In this document: positions 14,533-22,775 of the stretch, in pieces | Layout: each line of letters starts with the position of its first letter | Position numbering within the stretch: position 1 is the first letter of the stretch | From: Flavobacterium orientale | Lineage (GTDB): Bacteria > Bacteroidota > Bacteroidia > Flavobacteriales > Flavobacteriaceae | NCBI RefSeq assembly: GCF_014638005.1 | Contig: NZ_BMFG01000015.1 | Location: 1-37,520, forward strand | Direction: 5' to 3' | Length of the DNA: 37,520 nt | Made by a program: the position numbers and the translations under genes | Notes under the pieces: model-generated | Database searches by the model: none | What the model was told of the DNA's origin: nothing | What the model saw: the letters and a program-made list of their open reading frames with translations, nothing else

Positions 14533-16653
14533 TTATTTTAGTTTTTTAACTCCCATATTAAAAAGGGTAAATGCAAAAATATCGGCTTGTTCTTCAATGG
14601 TTTTAGAAATTGGTTTTCCGGCACCATGACCGGCATTTACATCAATTCTAATCAAAACCGGATTGGTTCCTTCGTGTTTTTCTTGAAGCTCTGCTGCAAA
14701 TTTAAAACTGTGAGCCGGCACTACTCTATCGTCATGATCTCCAGTTGTTACTAACGTTGCCGGATAACTAGTTCCTTTTTTAACATTGTGAACCGGTGAA
14801 TATCCTTTTAAATAATCAAACATTTCTTTGCTGTCATTGGCTGTTCCGTAATCATAGGCCCACCCTGCACCAGCGGTAAACGTGTGGTAACGCAACATGT
14901 CTAAAACCCCAACAGCAGGCAACGCTACTTTCATTAAATCAGGTCTTTGTGTCATAACGGCTCCAACTAATAATCCGCCGTTTGAACCGCCACGAAGTGC
15001 CAAATAATCAGAAGAGGTGTATTTTTCTGAGATTAAATATTCTGCTGCGGCAATAAAATCATCAAAAACATTTTGTTTTTTCAGTTGTGTTCCTGCGTCA
15101 TGCCATTTTTTTCCATATTCGCCACCACCTCTTAAATTGGGCACCGCATAAACTCCTCCGTTTTCCAACCAAATAATATTGGCCGTGCTGAAAGAAGGTG
15201 TTAAACTCACATTAAATCCGCCGTAACCATAGAGCATAGTTGGATTTTTTCCGTCTAATTTAATGCCTTTTTTGTGTGTGATAATCATCGGCACTTTTGT
15301 ACCGTCTTTTGAGGTATAAAACACCTGTTTGCTCTCGTAGTCTTCCGGTTTGAATTCCACCTTCGGTTTTTGATATTCTTTAGAAGCTCCAGTTGTTGGA
15401 TTAAAAGCATAAATGGTGTTTGGTGTCACATAATTGGTGAACGAAAAATACAAATCGGCATCTGTTTTCTTTCCACCAAAACCGCCTGCTGAACCAACTC
15501 CGGGTAACTGAATATTTCGAATTTGCTTCCCGGTGTAATCATATTGATTTACCACAGAAACGGCATCTTTCATGTAATTGGCAAAAATGAAACCTGCTCC
15601 GGTTGATGGACTTAACACATTTTCTGTTTCAGGAATAAAATCAACCCAGTTTTCAGGAGATGGATTGTTGAAATCCACAGTTACTAATTTTTTATTAGGA
15701 GCATTTAAATTAGTTACAATAAACAATTTAGAACCTTCATTATCTAAAACGTAATTGTCACTTTCAAAATTATTTACAACCGTAATGATTTTGCTGTTTG
15801 GTGCTTTTAAATCTTTGATATACAACTCATTACCTGAGGTAGAGTTGGCCGCTGTAATCACTAAATAATTACCATCTTCTGTCACTCCTGCACCAACATA
15901 ACGTCTTTTTTCATTTAATCCAAATACCACTTTATCCTCACTTTGAGGTGTTCCTAATTTGTGATAATATAATTTGTGTTGATCCGTTTTAGCTGAAAGT
16001 TCGCTTCCTTTTGGTTTATCATAGCTGGAATAATAAAACCCTTCATTTTTAAGCCACCCTATTCCGCTGAATTTTACATCCAAGATGGGTTCTTCTAATT
16101 TTTCTTTAGTAAAAGCATCGATCACATGAATTTTATTCCAATCGCTTCCTGCATCTGACGTGGAATAAGCAACAATAAAACCATCTTTTGAAAACTCCAA
16201 TGCGGATAAAGAAGTTGTTCCATCTTCAGAAAAAGTATTTGGATCTAAAAAAACTTCTTCTTTCCCGTCTGCATCTTTTCTATATAAAACAGATTGATTT
16301 TGAAGTCCGTTATTTTTGAAAAAATACGTAAAATCTCCTTCTTTGAAAGGAGCTGAAATTCGCTCGTAATTCCAAACTTTTTCTAAACGCTCTTTGATTT
16401 GTTTTCTGAAAGGAATTTGATCTAAATAGCCAAAAGTTACTTCGTTTTGTGCTTTTACCCAAGCGGCTGTTTCTTCAGACATGTCATCTTCGAGCCATCG
16501 GTAGGGGTCATTTATTTTTGTGTCAAAATAAACGCCTACAGTGTCCACTTTTTTGGTTTCAGGATAATTCAATACAATAGTGTTTTGAGAACTTTCTTTG
16601 TTGCATGATATCACAATCACGGAACAAAAAAGCATAAGACTTACGTTTTTCAT
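14533..16653 (-). CDS. Prolyl oligopeptidase, S9A family, lipoprotein-type
   Basis: A 706-residue serine peptidase that cleaves short peptides after proline. The N-terminus reads as a lipoprotein signal ([16 protein letters not shown]) with the acceptor Cys at residue 17, which suggests a periplasmic or membrane-attached enzyme. Residues about 30-400 form the seven-bladed propeller and its start, including DPYRWLED. The alpha/beta-hydrolase domain follows, with nucleophile Ser557 in RGGSNGG, the acid in GDHDDRVVP and the histidine in NAGHGAGKP. All catalytic residues are intact and the length is normal. Its promoter element is at 16673-16680. Confidence 0.96.
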   Translation of the reverse strand: MKNVSLMLFCSVIVISCNKESSQNTIVLNYPETKKVDTVGVYFDTKINDPYRWLEDDMSEETAAWVKAQNEVTFGYLDQIPFRKQIKERLEKVWNYERISAPFKEGDFTYFFKNNGLQNQSVLYRKDADGKEEVFLDPNTFSEDGTTSLSALEFSKDGFIVAYSTSDAGSDWNKIHVIDAFTKEKLEEPILDVKFSGIGWLKNEGFYYSSYDKPKGSELSAKTDQHKLYYHKLGTPQSEDKVVFGLNEKRRYVGAGVTEDGNYLVITAANSTSGNELYIKDLKAPNSKIITVVNNFESDNYVLDNEGSKLFIVTNLNAPNKKLVTVDFNNPSPENWVDFIPETENVLSPSTGAGFIFANYMKDAVSVVNQYDYTGKQIRNIQLPGVGSAGGFGGKKTDADLYFSFTNYVTPNTIYAFNPTTGASKEYQKPKVEFKPEDYESKQVFYTSKDGTKVPMIITHKKGIKLDGKNPTMLYGYGGFNVSLTPSFSTANIIWLENGGVYAVPNLRGGGEYGKKWHDAGTQLKKQNVFDDFIAAAEYLISEKYTSSDYLALRGGSNGGLLVGAVMTQRPDLMKVALPAVGVLDMLRYHTFTAGAGWAYDYGTANDSKEMFDYLKGYSPVHNVKKGTSYPATLVTTGDHDDRVVPAHSFKFAAELQEKHEGTNPVLIRIDVNAGHGAGKPISKTIEEQADIFAFTLFNMGVKKLK

Positions 16654-16672
16654 TTGGTTCGATTTATTTTCT

Positions 16673-16680
16673 CAAAAATA
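16673..16680 (-). promoter_or_regulatory. -7 promoter element (TATTTTTG) for prolyl oligopeptidase
   Basis: Perfect TAnnTTTG match on the minus strand, 19 bases before the ATG at 16653, separating this gene from the DoxX-like gene upstream. Confidence 0.5.
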
Positions 16681-16700
16681 AGAAAGAATTATGTTAGGAT

Positions 16701-17075
16701 TTAGTTAAAAAGCGGGGTGTACTGTTTCCAATGTTTATAAATCAAAATGGCATTTAATAAAGCGATCATTAACGCCACACTTAGACCCGGTAAATCAAGA
16801 AACAAATGAAATAATAAAATGTTTAACGAAATTGGCACCAATAGAATTAAAGCAAAAGCTACCCATTTTTTTAATAGTAACATGGCTCCAATACAAATTT
16901 CAAGTACGCCAACAATTGGTAAAACATAACCGGTTTCACCTAAAGAAGTCATAAAATTGCCTGCGTTTTCTGGTAATTCGGGAAGTGGAATAAAATTTAA
17001 AAATTTGTTTAATCCGAAAACAACAAGGATTAAACCTAATAAAATTCTAACGATTAATGTAAATTTAGAGTTCAT
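16701..17075 (-). CDS. DoxX-like small membrane protein
   Basis: A 124-residue inner-membrane protein with four hydrophobic segments (about 6-28, 48-67, 72-92 and 97-116). The opening RILLGLILVVFGLNKF and the GVLEICIGAMLLLKKW segment are typical of the DoxX family. DoxX-type proteins in other bacteria partner with oxidoreductases or thiol-stress proteins, but this one has no such partner nearby and its role is unknown. It is separated from the lipoprotein gene upstream by 138 bases that include a strong hairpin, so it is not part of that cassette. Confidence 0.85.
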   Translation of the reverse strand: MNSKFTLIVRILLGLILVVFGLNKFLNFIPLPELPENAGNFMTSLGETGYVLPIVGVLEICIGAMLLLKKWVAFALILLVPISLNILLFHLFLDLPGLSVALMIALLNAILIYKHWKQYTPLFN

Positions 17076-17155
17076 AAAATTGTTTTTTGGTTAGTTAAAG
17101 TTTTTATGTTTACCAAAATAACAAAAAATCGTCGATAATTATACCGTATAAACAA

Positions 17156-17192
17156 AATAATCTAAGCTATTTTATCAACAGCTTAGATTATT
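17156..17192 (-). terminator. Terminator after the receptor/lipoprotein cassette
   Basis: AATAATCTAAGCT pairs with AGCTTAGATTATT around an 11-base loop (13-bp stem), 22 bases after the lipoprotein stop. On the minus strand it runs into TATTTTGTTTATA. It marks the end of the 112-residue protein, receptor and lipoprotein transcript. Confidence 0.75.
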
Positions 17193-17213
17193 AACATTAG
17201 TAGTGTATTTTAT

Positions 17214-17768
17214 CTAATTAATTACGACAGGAAAGACCACTTCAATATCGGTTGAACCGCCTGCATTTGCAATATTTCCATCAGATACACCTGCTGCATT
17301 TTTGTTTAACAAATGTCTGAGTGTAACCGTGATGTTTCCGGTTCCGGGATTAGCACCTGTTACTAACAAAAATTCAAGTCCCAACGGATTGCCTTGAGAA
17401 TCAAAATCAGTATAGGTAAAGTTTCCTAAACTATTTGAAATTTGATAAAACACTTGGTGTTCTAAATCTTTTTCTTCAATTTCTTCCGTAATATCCTCTG
17501 CAGGTGATTCCAACTCGTTTAAGAATTGAATCATTCCGGAATAAGTTGTATTTACACTAAGATTTCCTGAAATTGTAAGTACGGGAGGATTTGGCCCATC
17601 ACCATCTAAATCTCTTGATGTTAAAGTGATTGTTTCTCCACCACCTGTTAATGTCACAATTGCCGTTGTAATCACTTCTTCTTCAACTACCGGAGAATCG
17701 TCATTACTACACGAATTGAACATAAAAACGGATACGAAAGCTACTAGTACTACTTTTAAATTTTTCAT
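17214..17768 (-). CDS. Acidic lipoprotein paired with TonB receptor
   Basis: A 184-residue lipoprotein with the signal ending at Cys20 (VFMFNSC) and then an S-N-D-D stretch. The mature part is beta-rich with a TSRDLDGDGPNPP loop, an acidic DITEEIEEKDLEHQ segment near residue 100 and a C-terminal GVSDGNIANAGGSTDIEV stretch. From memory this matches a family in flavobacteria annotated as type 1 periplasmic-binding-fold-like and found next to TonB receptors; I cannot confirm this by search. It starts 12 bases after the receptor gene, so the two are surely co-transcribed. It is probably a surface or periplasmic partner that captures the receptor's ligand. Confidence 0.78.
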   Translation of the reverse strand: MKNLKVVLVAFVSVFMFNSCSNDDSPVVEEEVITTAIVTLTGGGETITLTSRDLDGDGPNPPVLTISGNLSVNTTYSGMIQFLNELESPAEDITEEIEEKDLEHQVFYQISNSLGNFTYTDFDSQGNPLGLEFLLVTGANPGTGNITVTLRHLLNKNAAGVSDGNIANAGGSTDIEVVFPVVIN

Positions 17769-17780
17769 TTTTTTGAATTT

Positions 17781-20162
17781 TTAATAATTAAATTTTAATT
17801 GAATTTGAATGTTTCTACCCATTTCGTCAACAAAAAAACGCTGCCTGTTTAGGTAGTCACGATAGGTTGTGTTAAACATATTTTGAACTGAAAATGCGAT
17901 ACTTGAATCGGCTTTTTGAAAGGTTTTAAATTTCATTTCCGAATAAAAATGGAACAATTGATACCCTTTTGGCGGTGTACTTACATCTACTTCAACCGGA
18001 ACCAGTTCGCCATTTTCCACAATATTGGTGGTAAAATTAAAATCTGGATAACGACTTTGTCTGAAAACGGATTCTGATTGAATTTCTAAAATCAACTGAT
18101 TCCACTCCGGTTTTTTGAATTGAATGGTAGTTGAAATAGTAAGTGGCGGCATGTCAATCAGAGGTTGGTTAGCGTCAACATCTTGACCCTTTACATAAGC
18201 TGCCGAAAAACGATGCAACCAATTTTTGTTGATGTTCCATTGGCTGTTAAAATCAATTCCAACTAATCTGGCGTCTGTTTGTTGAAATTCCCAAACCGGA
18301 AAAGCTCCACGAATTGTGGTTTCAAATCCGATTGGTTTTAAAAACATGTAATTGGTAATTTGATGTACATACGGATTAATCTCTATTGAAAAATCAGTCC
18401 ATTTTTTCACCAACGACGAAGAAAACTTTAAAGACGTTTCCTTTTTCAAACGCAAATCACCTAATTCCACTTGACCGGATGAATGATGCAAACCATCGCT
18501 AAAAAACTCTGACGGATTTGGATTTCTGTTGGACAAACTGAGGTTGTTGAACCATTTCCAGTCAGTGCCAAAATCATATCGCAAACCCATGCTACCGGAA
18601 ATATTATGAAAAGTAAAACTGGGTTTTGTCAACCACTGATTGCCGCTTTCGCCAACAATTATTGAAGCAAAATCGGCATCATAACCTCGTTCATCCCATC
18701 TGGATTTTAGATAATATTTGGTTGCTTCGATGGTTGAAAAATCATAACGAAGTCCTGATTCCATTGTTAGTTTCTCGTTGATTTCATATGATCCTATTCC
18801 ATAAAGTCCTGCATCAAAACGAACATAAGTGGGAATCAAAGGTCGAACACCTGTTTTAGGATTTGCAAAATTGTTTTGAAACATGCCGTTAACTCCGGCT
18901 TTCAACTCCAACTTTTCCCATTCCTTTTTATAATCCGATTGAATCGTATGCGTTGCCAATTCCAAATCCAAAGCCGCTTTGTTGCTGTTGTCACCTCTTC
19001 GCAAATCAAACTCTTCTCTATGATTGAATTGCAAGGCATAAAATGTTGAAATGGAACTCGACTCATCCAATTTTTGGTTGTAATTGAGTTTCAAAACATG
19101 ATGTTGAACGGCTTGTTTCGGACTTTTTATAGCATACGTAAAATCATCAATTACATAAGGTTGTTGGTTTTGAATGGAATTGTATAAATCCGTCACGTTT
19201 CCAATATGAGCTGCACTCAAAATCCCGATTTCGGCATTATAAAAACTATAAAAAGCCGAAAGTTCATAGTTGTTTTTGGAATAAGAAAGCGTTCCTGAAA
19301 AATTCAATTCTCTGTTTCCCGTATTGGATAAAACATAATTCGGTGCTTCTCTATCGCCAAAATATTTGTAGGTGGCCAATGCATTCCATCGCCAACCTTC
19401 TTGGTTTCCTTTATACAAACTTGTACTTATTGCTCCACCTCTTCCGTTGGAAACGCCACTTATAATTGTTTTTCCAAACAAGGTGTCTTTTGCAAGAATC
19501 AATGGTTCAATAACCACCAAACCGCCAACGGCATCGCCACCATATTGTAAACCTGAAGCTCCTTTAATCACTGAAATTCTTCCGGCTGCATTGATGTCAA
19601 AATTTGGTGCATGTTCCGTTCCCCATTGTTGGTCTTCCAAACGAACTTGATTCGAAATTACCGGAACACGGCTGCTATGCAAACCATTGATAATTGGTTT
19701 AACAATAGTGCTCCCGGTTTTTAACAGCGAAACCCCTGAAACTTCTTTAAGAGCATCGGCTAGCGATTGTGTACTCGCTCGTTCTATCGCTTCTTTTTTA
19801 ACTTGATGTGAAGTCGATGTTTTTGAAGTTTTATCCAACTCTTGTTTCACAGTCACTTCATTTAAAGTGGTGGCCAAAGGCTTAAGTTGCACATTCAAAA
19901 AAACATCTGATGTTAACGAAATCAAAGTGTCTTTGGTAGCATAGCCTATATAGGAAATGAAAACCCGGAGCTCGCCTTTTGGCAAACCCTTCAATTCAAA
20001 TTCACCAATAGGATCACTGGCAACACTGATGTACTTTGTATGTATGTGACTTCCGGTTAATGGTTGATTGTTTTCATTGGTAATTTTTCCACTGATTGTG
20101 TATTGTGAAAAACCTGAAAAACCAAACCATAACAAGAAGAAAAGGATAATGAGATATCGCAT
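17781..20162 (-). CDS. TonB-dependent outer-membrane receptor
   Basis: A 793-residue receptor. A signal peptide (1-19, ending GFSQ) is followed by a carboxypeptidase-regulatory-like domain (about 20-100, ISGKITNENNQPLTGSHI) and a possible TonB-box region near 104 (LNEVTVKQ). The plug (about 118-225) contains VISNQVRLEDQQWGTEHAPN and the canonical IKGASGLQYGGDAVGG. A 22-stranded-type barrel follows and ends with the aromatic LKFNY. The DQQWGTEHAP-type plug resembles that of zinc/copper-type receptors such as ZnuD relatives, and the neighbouring His/Cys-rich protein supports a metal ligand. There is no SusD partner, so a glycan role is unlikely. The metal substrate is an inference. Confidence 0.93.
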   Translation of the reverse strand: MRYLIILFFLLWFGFSGFSQYTISGKITNENNQPLTGSHIHTKYISVASDPIGEFELKGLPKGELRVFISYIGYATKDTLISLTSDVFLNVQLKPLATTLNEVTVKQELDKTSKTSTSHQVKKEAIERASTQSLADALKEVSGVSLLKTGSTIVKPIINGLHSSRVPVISNQVRLEDQQWGTEHAPNFDINAAGRISVIKGASGLQYGGDAVGGLVVIEPLILAKDTLFGKTIISGVSNGRGGAISTSLYKGNQEGWRWNALATYKYFGDREAPNYVLSNTGNRELNFSGTLSYSKNNYELSAFYSFYNAEIGILSAAHIGNVTDLYNSIQNQQPYVIDDFTYAIKSPKQAVQHHVLKLNYNQKLDESSSISTFYALQFNHREEFDLRRGDNSNKAALDLELATHTIQSDYKKEWEKLELKAGVNGMFQNNFANPKTGVRPLIPTYVRFDAGLYGIGSYEINEKLTMESGLRYDFSTIEATKYYLKSRWDERGYDADFASIIVGESGNQWLTKPSFTFHNISGSMGLRYDFGTDWKWFNNLSLSNRNPNPSEFFSDGLHHSSGQVELGDLRLKKETSLKFSSSLVKKWTDFSIEINPYVHQITNYMFLKPIGFETTIRGAFPVWEFQQTDARLVGIDFNSQWNINKNWLHRFSAAYVKGQDVDANQPLIDMPPLTISTTIQFKKPEWNQLILEIQSESVFRQSRYPDFNFTTNIVENGELVPVEVDVSTPPKGYQLFHFYSEMKFKTFQKADSSIAFSVQNMFNTTYRDYLNRQRFFVDEMGRNIQIQLKFNY

Positions 20163-20191
20163 TTTCTAGTTTAAAAATATAAAACACATGA

Positions 20192-20220
20192 AGTCATCAC
20201 TATTTGAGTAGCAAATGACT
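20192..20220. promoter_or_regulatory. Nested inverted repeat between receptor and His/Cys-rich gene
   Basis: ATTTG-AGTAG-CAAAT (20202-20216) is a perfect 5-bp inverted repeat with a 5-bp spacer, nested within AGTCAT...ATGACT (20192-20197 and 20215-20220). It lies in the 77-base gap inside the cassette, so it could be an operator for a metal-responsive repressor, an internal promoter region or an RNA hairpin tuning receptor expression. No known box is matched. Confidence 0.4.
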
Positions 20221-20239
20221 GTTTTTTGTTTCTAAGATT

Positions 20240-20578
20240 TTAAACGGTTTGCGGTGGTCCGCGATGCGAAAAAAGGGAACCTGAAAAGGTTGATATGATT
20301 GCTTGTTCCTGAACTAAATACGGAACAGGCTGTAAAGGAAAATCAAATCGATAGGTTAAAACATCGGGTTTAACATAAAACCAAAAATGAAAATCACAAA
20401 CCGAACAATCGTCTTCTGAATGTTGGTGCGAAAAACCATCGTGGGAATGATGACAGACTTCAGTTTCATCAACATAATCAGCAACTAAATGTCTGTAGGT
20501 ATGCAATGACTGAAACAGTATTGTGAACAACACTGCCGACATTAAATACAGGTTTAGTATGGCTAATTTCTTTTTCAT
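20240..20578 (-). CDS. Small His/Cys-rich membrane-anchored protein, probable metal binder
   Basis: A 112-residue protein with an N-terminal membrane or signal segment (about residues 5-22). It is followed by a cluster CHHSHDGFSHQHSEDDCSVC spanning residues 42-61, with five histidines and three cysteines, then His64, and a C-terminus SHRGPPQTV. The cluster and RGPP ending recall the DUF2946-like small proteins associated with heavy metals. The frame opens at a TTG (20587), but a promoter element overlaps that codon, so ATG 20578 is the start. It is the first gene of the cassette with the receptor and acidic lipoprotein. Metal binding is inferred from composition and context. Confidence 0.75.
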   Translation of the reverse strand: MKKKLAILNLYLMSAVLFTILFQSLHTYRHLVADYVDETEVCHHSHDGFSHQHSEDDCSVCDFHFWFYVKPDVLTYRFDFPLQPVPYLVQEQAIISTFSGSLFSHRGPPQTV

Positions 20579-20584
20579 TGGGTG

Positions 20585-20592
20585 CAAAGGTA
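20585..20592 (-). promoter_or_regulatory. -7 promoter element (TACCTTTG) for the metal-uptake-like cassette
   Basis: Perfect TAnnTTTG match only 6 bases before ATG 20578, implying a leader of a few bases or none. It overlaps the spurious upstream TTG start. Confidence 0.6.
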
Positions 20593-20701
20593 GGGAAAAA
20601 GATGCTTAAAGTGAATTTTTTATGAAGAGTTTACGAAGGGGAATCATATTTTGAATTAGGTTCATCTTTAATTATAGAGCATTAGCACTACATCCCAAAA
20701 A

Positions 20702-20986
20702 CTATAAATAAATATAAAAATAGTAAACATATAAAATCATTGGTAGAATTATCAAAATATCTAACCATTTTCTTTTTAAATTTTTAATAGACTTAATTAA
20801 AATTATCATCGAAATAATCAATCCAACTATTGCAAGAGGAAAAATAAAAAGCCAACTTATAATTCTATTGATATCTCCATACTTTGGCACTAACTCCAAA
20901 ACATTTATTAGAAAGTATTTTAAAATACATATTATAAAAATGCTGAATGAAACAATCGGTCTGACTATTTTTCCCATCTTAAACAC
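20702..20986 (-). CDS. Hypothetical small membrane protein
   Basis: A 94-residue protein with three hydrophobic segments (about 9-31, 40-65 and 74-93) separated by short charged stretches such as KSIKNLKRKW. It has very low complexity (Ile/Leu/Tyr rich) and no family I recognise. The start could be ATG 20986 or the internal ATG three codons later. It stands alone on the minus strand between the metal cassette and asd. The surrounding DNA is very A+T-rich, so it might be a recent or weakly constrained gene; coding status is moderately likely. Confidence 0.5.
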   Translation of the reverse strand: MFKMGKIVRPIVSFSIFIICILKYFLINVLELVPKYGDINRIISWLFIFPLAIVGLIISMIILIKSIKNLKRKWLDILIILPMILYVYYFYIYL

Positions 20987-21104
20987 TTATTGAACTATTA
21001 TATTTTTCAGCTTTCGTCCAGAAAAAGTCTTCAAACTTTGCAAACAAAAATTAAAATAAAAATAACAAAAATTAAAAGTATAAAAATTCTTTGAAAGCAA
21101 TAAA

Positions 21105-21129
21105 TAAAAAAGCCCCTAAAAAGGAGCTT
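21105..21129 (-). terminator. Terminator after asd
   Basis: On the minus strand AAGCTCCT-TTTT-AGGGGCTT forms a stem with one mismatch followed by TTTTTTATTT. It begins 20 bases after the asd stop. Confidence 0.75.
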
Positions 21130-21149
21130 CTAACTATGATAATCTTATC

Positions 21150-22139
21150 TTAAACTAATTTATTCTCCACCAAATACTCCGCAATTTGCACCGTATTTGT
21201 TGCAGCACCTTTGCGTAAATTATCCGCCACAATCCACATATTTAAGGTGTTAGGCTGGCTTTCGTCGCGGCGAATTCTACCGACAAAAACATCGTCTTTT
21301 CCTTGAGCATAAATCGGCATTGGATAGGTTTTGGTGTCTAAATTATCTTGAACGGTAACGCCCGAAGTGTTGTGTAAAATCGAACGCACTTCATTCACAT
21401 CAAAATCATTTGAAAATTCAACATTTACGGCTTCACTGTGTCCGCCAACAACAGGAATTCTGATGGCAGTTGCTGTCACGGCAATGCTTCTGTCGCCCAT
21501 AATTTTTTGGGTTTCACGAACCAATTTCATTTCTTCTTTGGTGTAGCCGTTGTCTTCAAACACATCACATTGTGGGATAGCATTTCGGTGAATGGGATAC
21601 GGATAAGCCATTTCGCCTTTCACGCCTGCATATTCATTTTCCAATTGTTGTACCGCTTTTACGCCCGTTCCGGTAATGGATTGATACGTGGAAACAATTA
21701 CTCGTTTTACATTATATTTTTTATGTAATGGATTTAAAACCATCACCATTTGAATCGTTGAACAGTTTGGATTAGCAATGATTTTATCGTCTTTGGTTAA
21801 TTCTGAAGCATTGATTTCAGGCACTACTAATTTTTTAGTAGGATCCATTCGCCAAGCGGAAGAATTGTCAATTACAGTTGTGCCGGCTTCAGCAAATTTG
21901 GGTGCCCAAGCTAATGAAGTTTCACCACCTGCAGAAAATAAGGCAATATCGGGACGCATTTCAACAGCGGTTTGCAATCCAACCACCTTATATTTATTCC
22001 CTTTGAATTCAATTTCTTTTCCAACCGACTTTTCAGAAGCAACAGGGATTAATTCCGTAATCGGAAAATTTCTTTCTGCTAAAACTTGAAGCATTACTTC
22101 GCCTACCATTCCGGTAGCACCAACAACGGCAACTCTCAT
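21150..22139 (-). CDS. asd: Aspartate-semialdehyde dehydrogenase
   Basis: A 329-residue NADPH-dependent enzyme that reduces aspartyl-phosphate to aspartate semialdehyde, the branch point to lysine/diaminopimelate, threonine and methionine. The nucleotide-binding GATGMVG loop is at residues 7-13, the catalytic Cys126 in NPNCSTIQ and the active-site His234 in GGHSEAVN. Full length with no odd features. It stands alone with its own promoter and terminator. Its metabolic partner aspartokinase is at 5634-6887. Confidence 0.97.
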   Translation of the reverse strand: MRVAVVGATGMVGEVMLQVLAERNFPITELIPVASEKSVGKEIEFKGNKYKVVGLQTAVEMRPDIALFSAGGETSLAWAPKFAEAGTTVIDNSSAWRMDPTKKLVVPEINASELTKDDKIIANPNCSTIQMVMVLNPLHKKYNVKRVIVSTYQSITGTGVKAVQQLENEYAGVKGEMAYPYPIHRNAIPQCDVFEDNGYTKEEMKLVRETQKIMGDRSIAVTATAIRIPVVGGHSEAVNVEFSNDFDVNEVRSILHNTSGVTVQDNLDTKTYPMPIYAQGKDDVFVGRIRRDESQPNTLNMWIVADNLRKGAATNTVQIAEYLVENKLV

Positions 22140-22168
22140 ACTAATTATTTAAAAGGTTAAAACTGATG

Positions 22169-22176
22169 CAAAAGTA
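22169..22176 (-). promoter_or_regulatory. -7 promoter element (TACTTTTG) for asd
   Basis: Perfect TAnnTTTG match on the minus strand, 29 bases before the ATG at 22139. Confidence 0.6.
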
Positions 22177-22250
22177 TAGAATAAAATGTTTCGAAAAACG
22201 ACTTTAACAAAAAATAACAAATTGTTACATTTAAAACAAAACATAAAAAT

Positions 22251-22273
22251 ACCCCTTGTTTTCAGCAAGGGGT
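22251..22273 (-). terminator. Terminator after mscL
   Basis: ACCCCTTG pairs with CAAGGGGT around a 7-base loop. On the minus strand it is followed by ATTTTTATGTTTTG, 30 bases after the mscL stop. Confidence 0.8.
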
Positions 22274-22303
22274 TTAGTTAGAATATATAATGTAGCGGAA
22301 CGT

Positions 22304-22711
22304 CTATTTTTTCAACAAATCTCTGATTTCGGCTAATAATTCCTCTTGAGTTGGTCCGGCTGGAGCAGCAGGAGCTTCAACAACTGGTTTTTTCATTTTA
22401 TTGTATGATTTAATAATCAAAAACATAATTAAACCAACAATAACAAGATTCACTAAAGTGTTTACCCAAGCTCCCCAACGAATGGCAACTTCTGCAACTT
22501 CAGCTACACCTTCAGAAGCAACTACGGCTTCAGTTAAAATAATTTTTTTGTCTGCAAAATCAACACCACCGGTAAAATATCCCACGAAAGGCATCACGAT
22601 GTCATTAACAAATCCGTTTACAACCCCGCCAACGGCACCGGCCATAATTACAGCAACAGCAAATTCAATTACGTTGCCGGTCATGATAAAATTCTTAAAC
22701 TCTTTTAACAT
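22304..22711 (-). CDS. mscL: Large-conductance mechanosensitive channel
   Basis: A 135-residue channel that opens under hypo-osmotic shock. The family signature is at the N-terminus: FKNFIMTGNVIEFAVAVIMA, with the pore helix continuing GAVGGVVNGFVND. A second transmembrane helix spans about 80-102 (WVNTLVNLVIVGLIMFLII), followed by an Ala/Pro-rich linker and the C-terminal bundle EELLAEIRDLLKK. The periplasmic loop is slightly longer than in E. coli and Val/Ala/Glu-rich (residues 60-75). It has its own promoter and terminator. Confidence 0.96.
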   Translation of the reverse strand: MLKEFKNFIMTGNVIEFAVAVIMAGAVGGVVNGFVNDIVMPFVGYFTGGVDFADKKIILTEAVVASEGVAEVAEVAIRWGAWVNTLVNLVIVGLIMFLIIKSYNKMKKPVVEAPAAPAGPTQEELLAEIRDLLKK

Positions 22712-22741
22712 AATTTGTATTTTTTATAAAGGTTAGAGAAA

Positions 22742-22749
22742 CAAAGTTA
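22742..22749 (-). promoter_or_regulatory. -7 promoter element (TAACTTTG) for mscL
   Basis: Perfect TAnnTTTG match on the minus strand, 30 bases before the mscL ATG and just after the murF-alr stop. Confidence 0.6.
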
Positions 22750-22775
22750 AATAAAAAATATAATAATTTTAAAAA

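Noticed and set aside
16701..17075. DoxX-like gene as a fourth member of the metal cassette
   Set aside because: A 13-bp-stem hairpin and a 138-base gap separate it from the lipoprotein gene, so shared transcription is unlikely.
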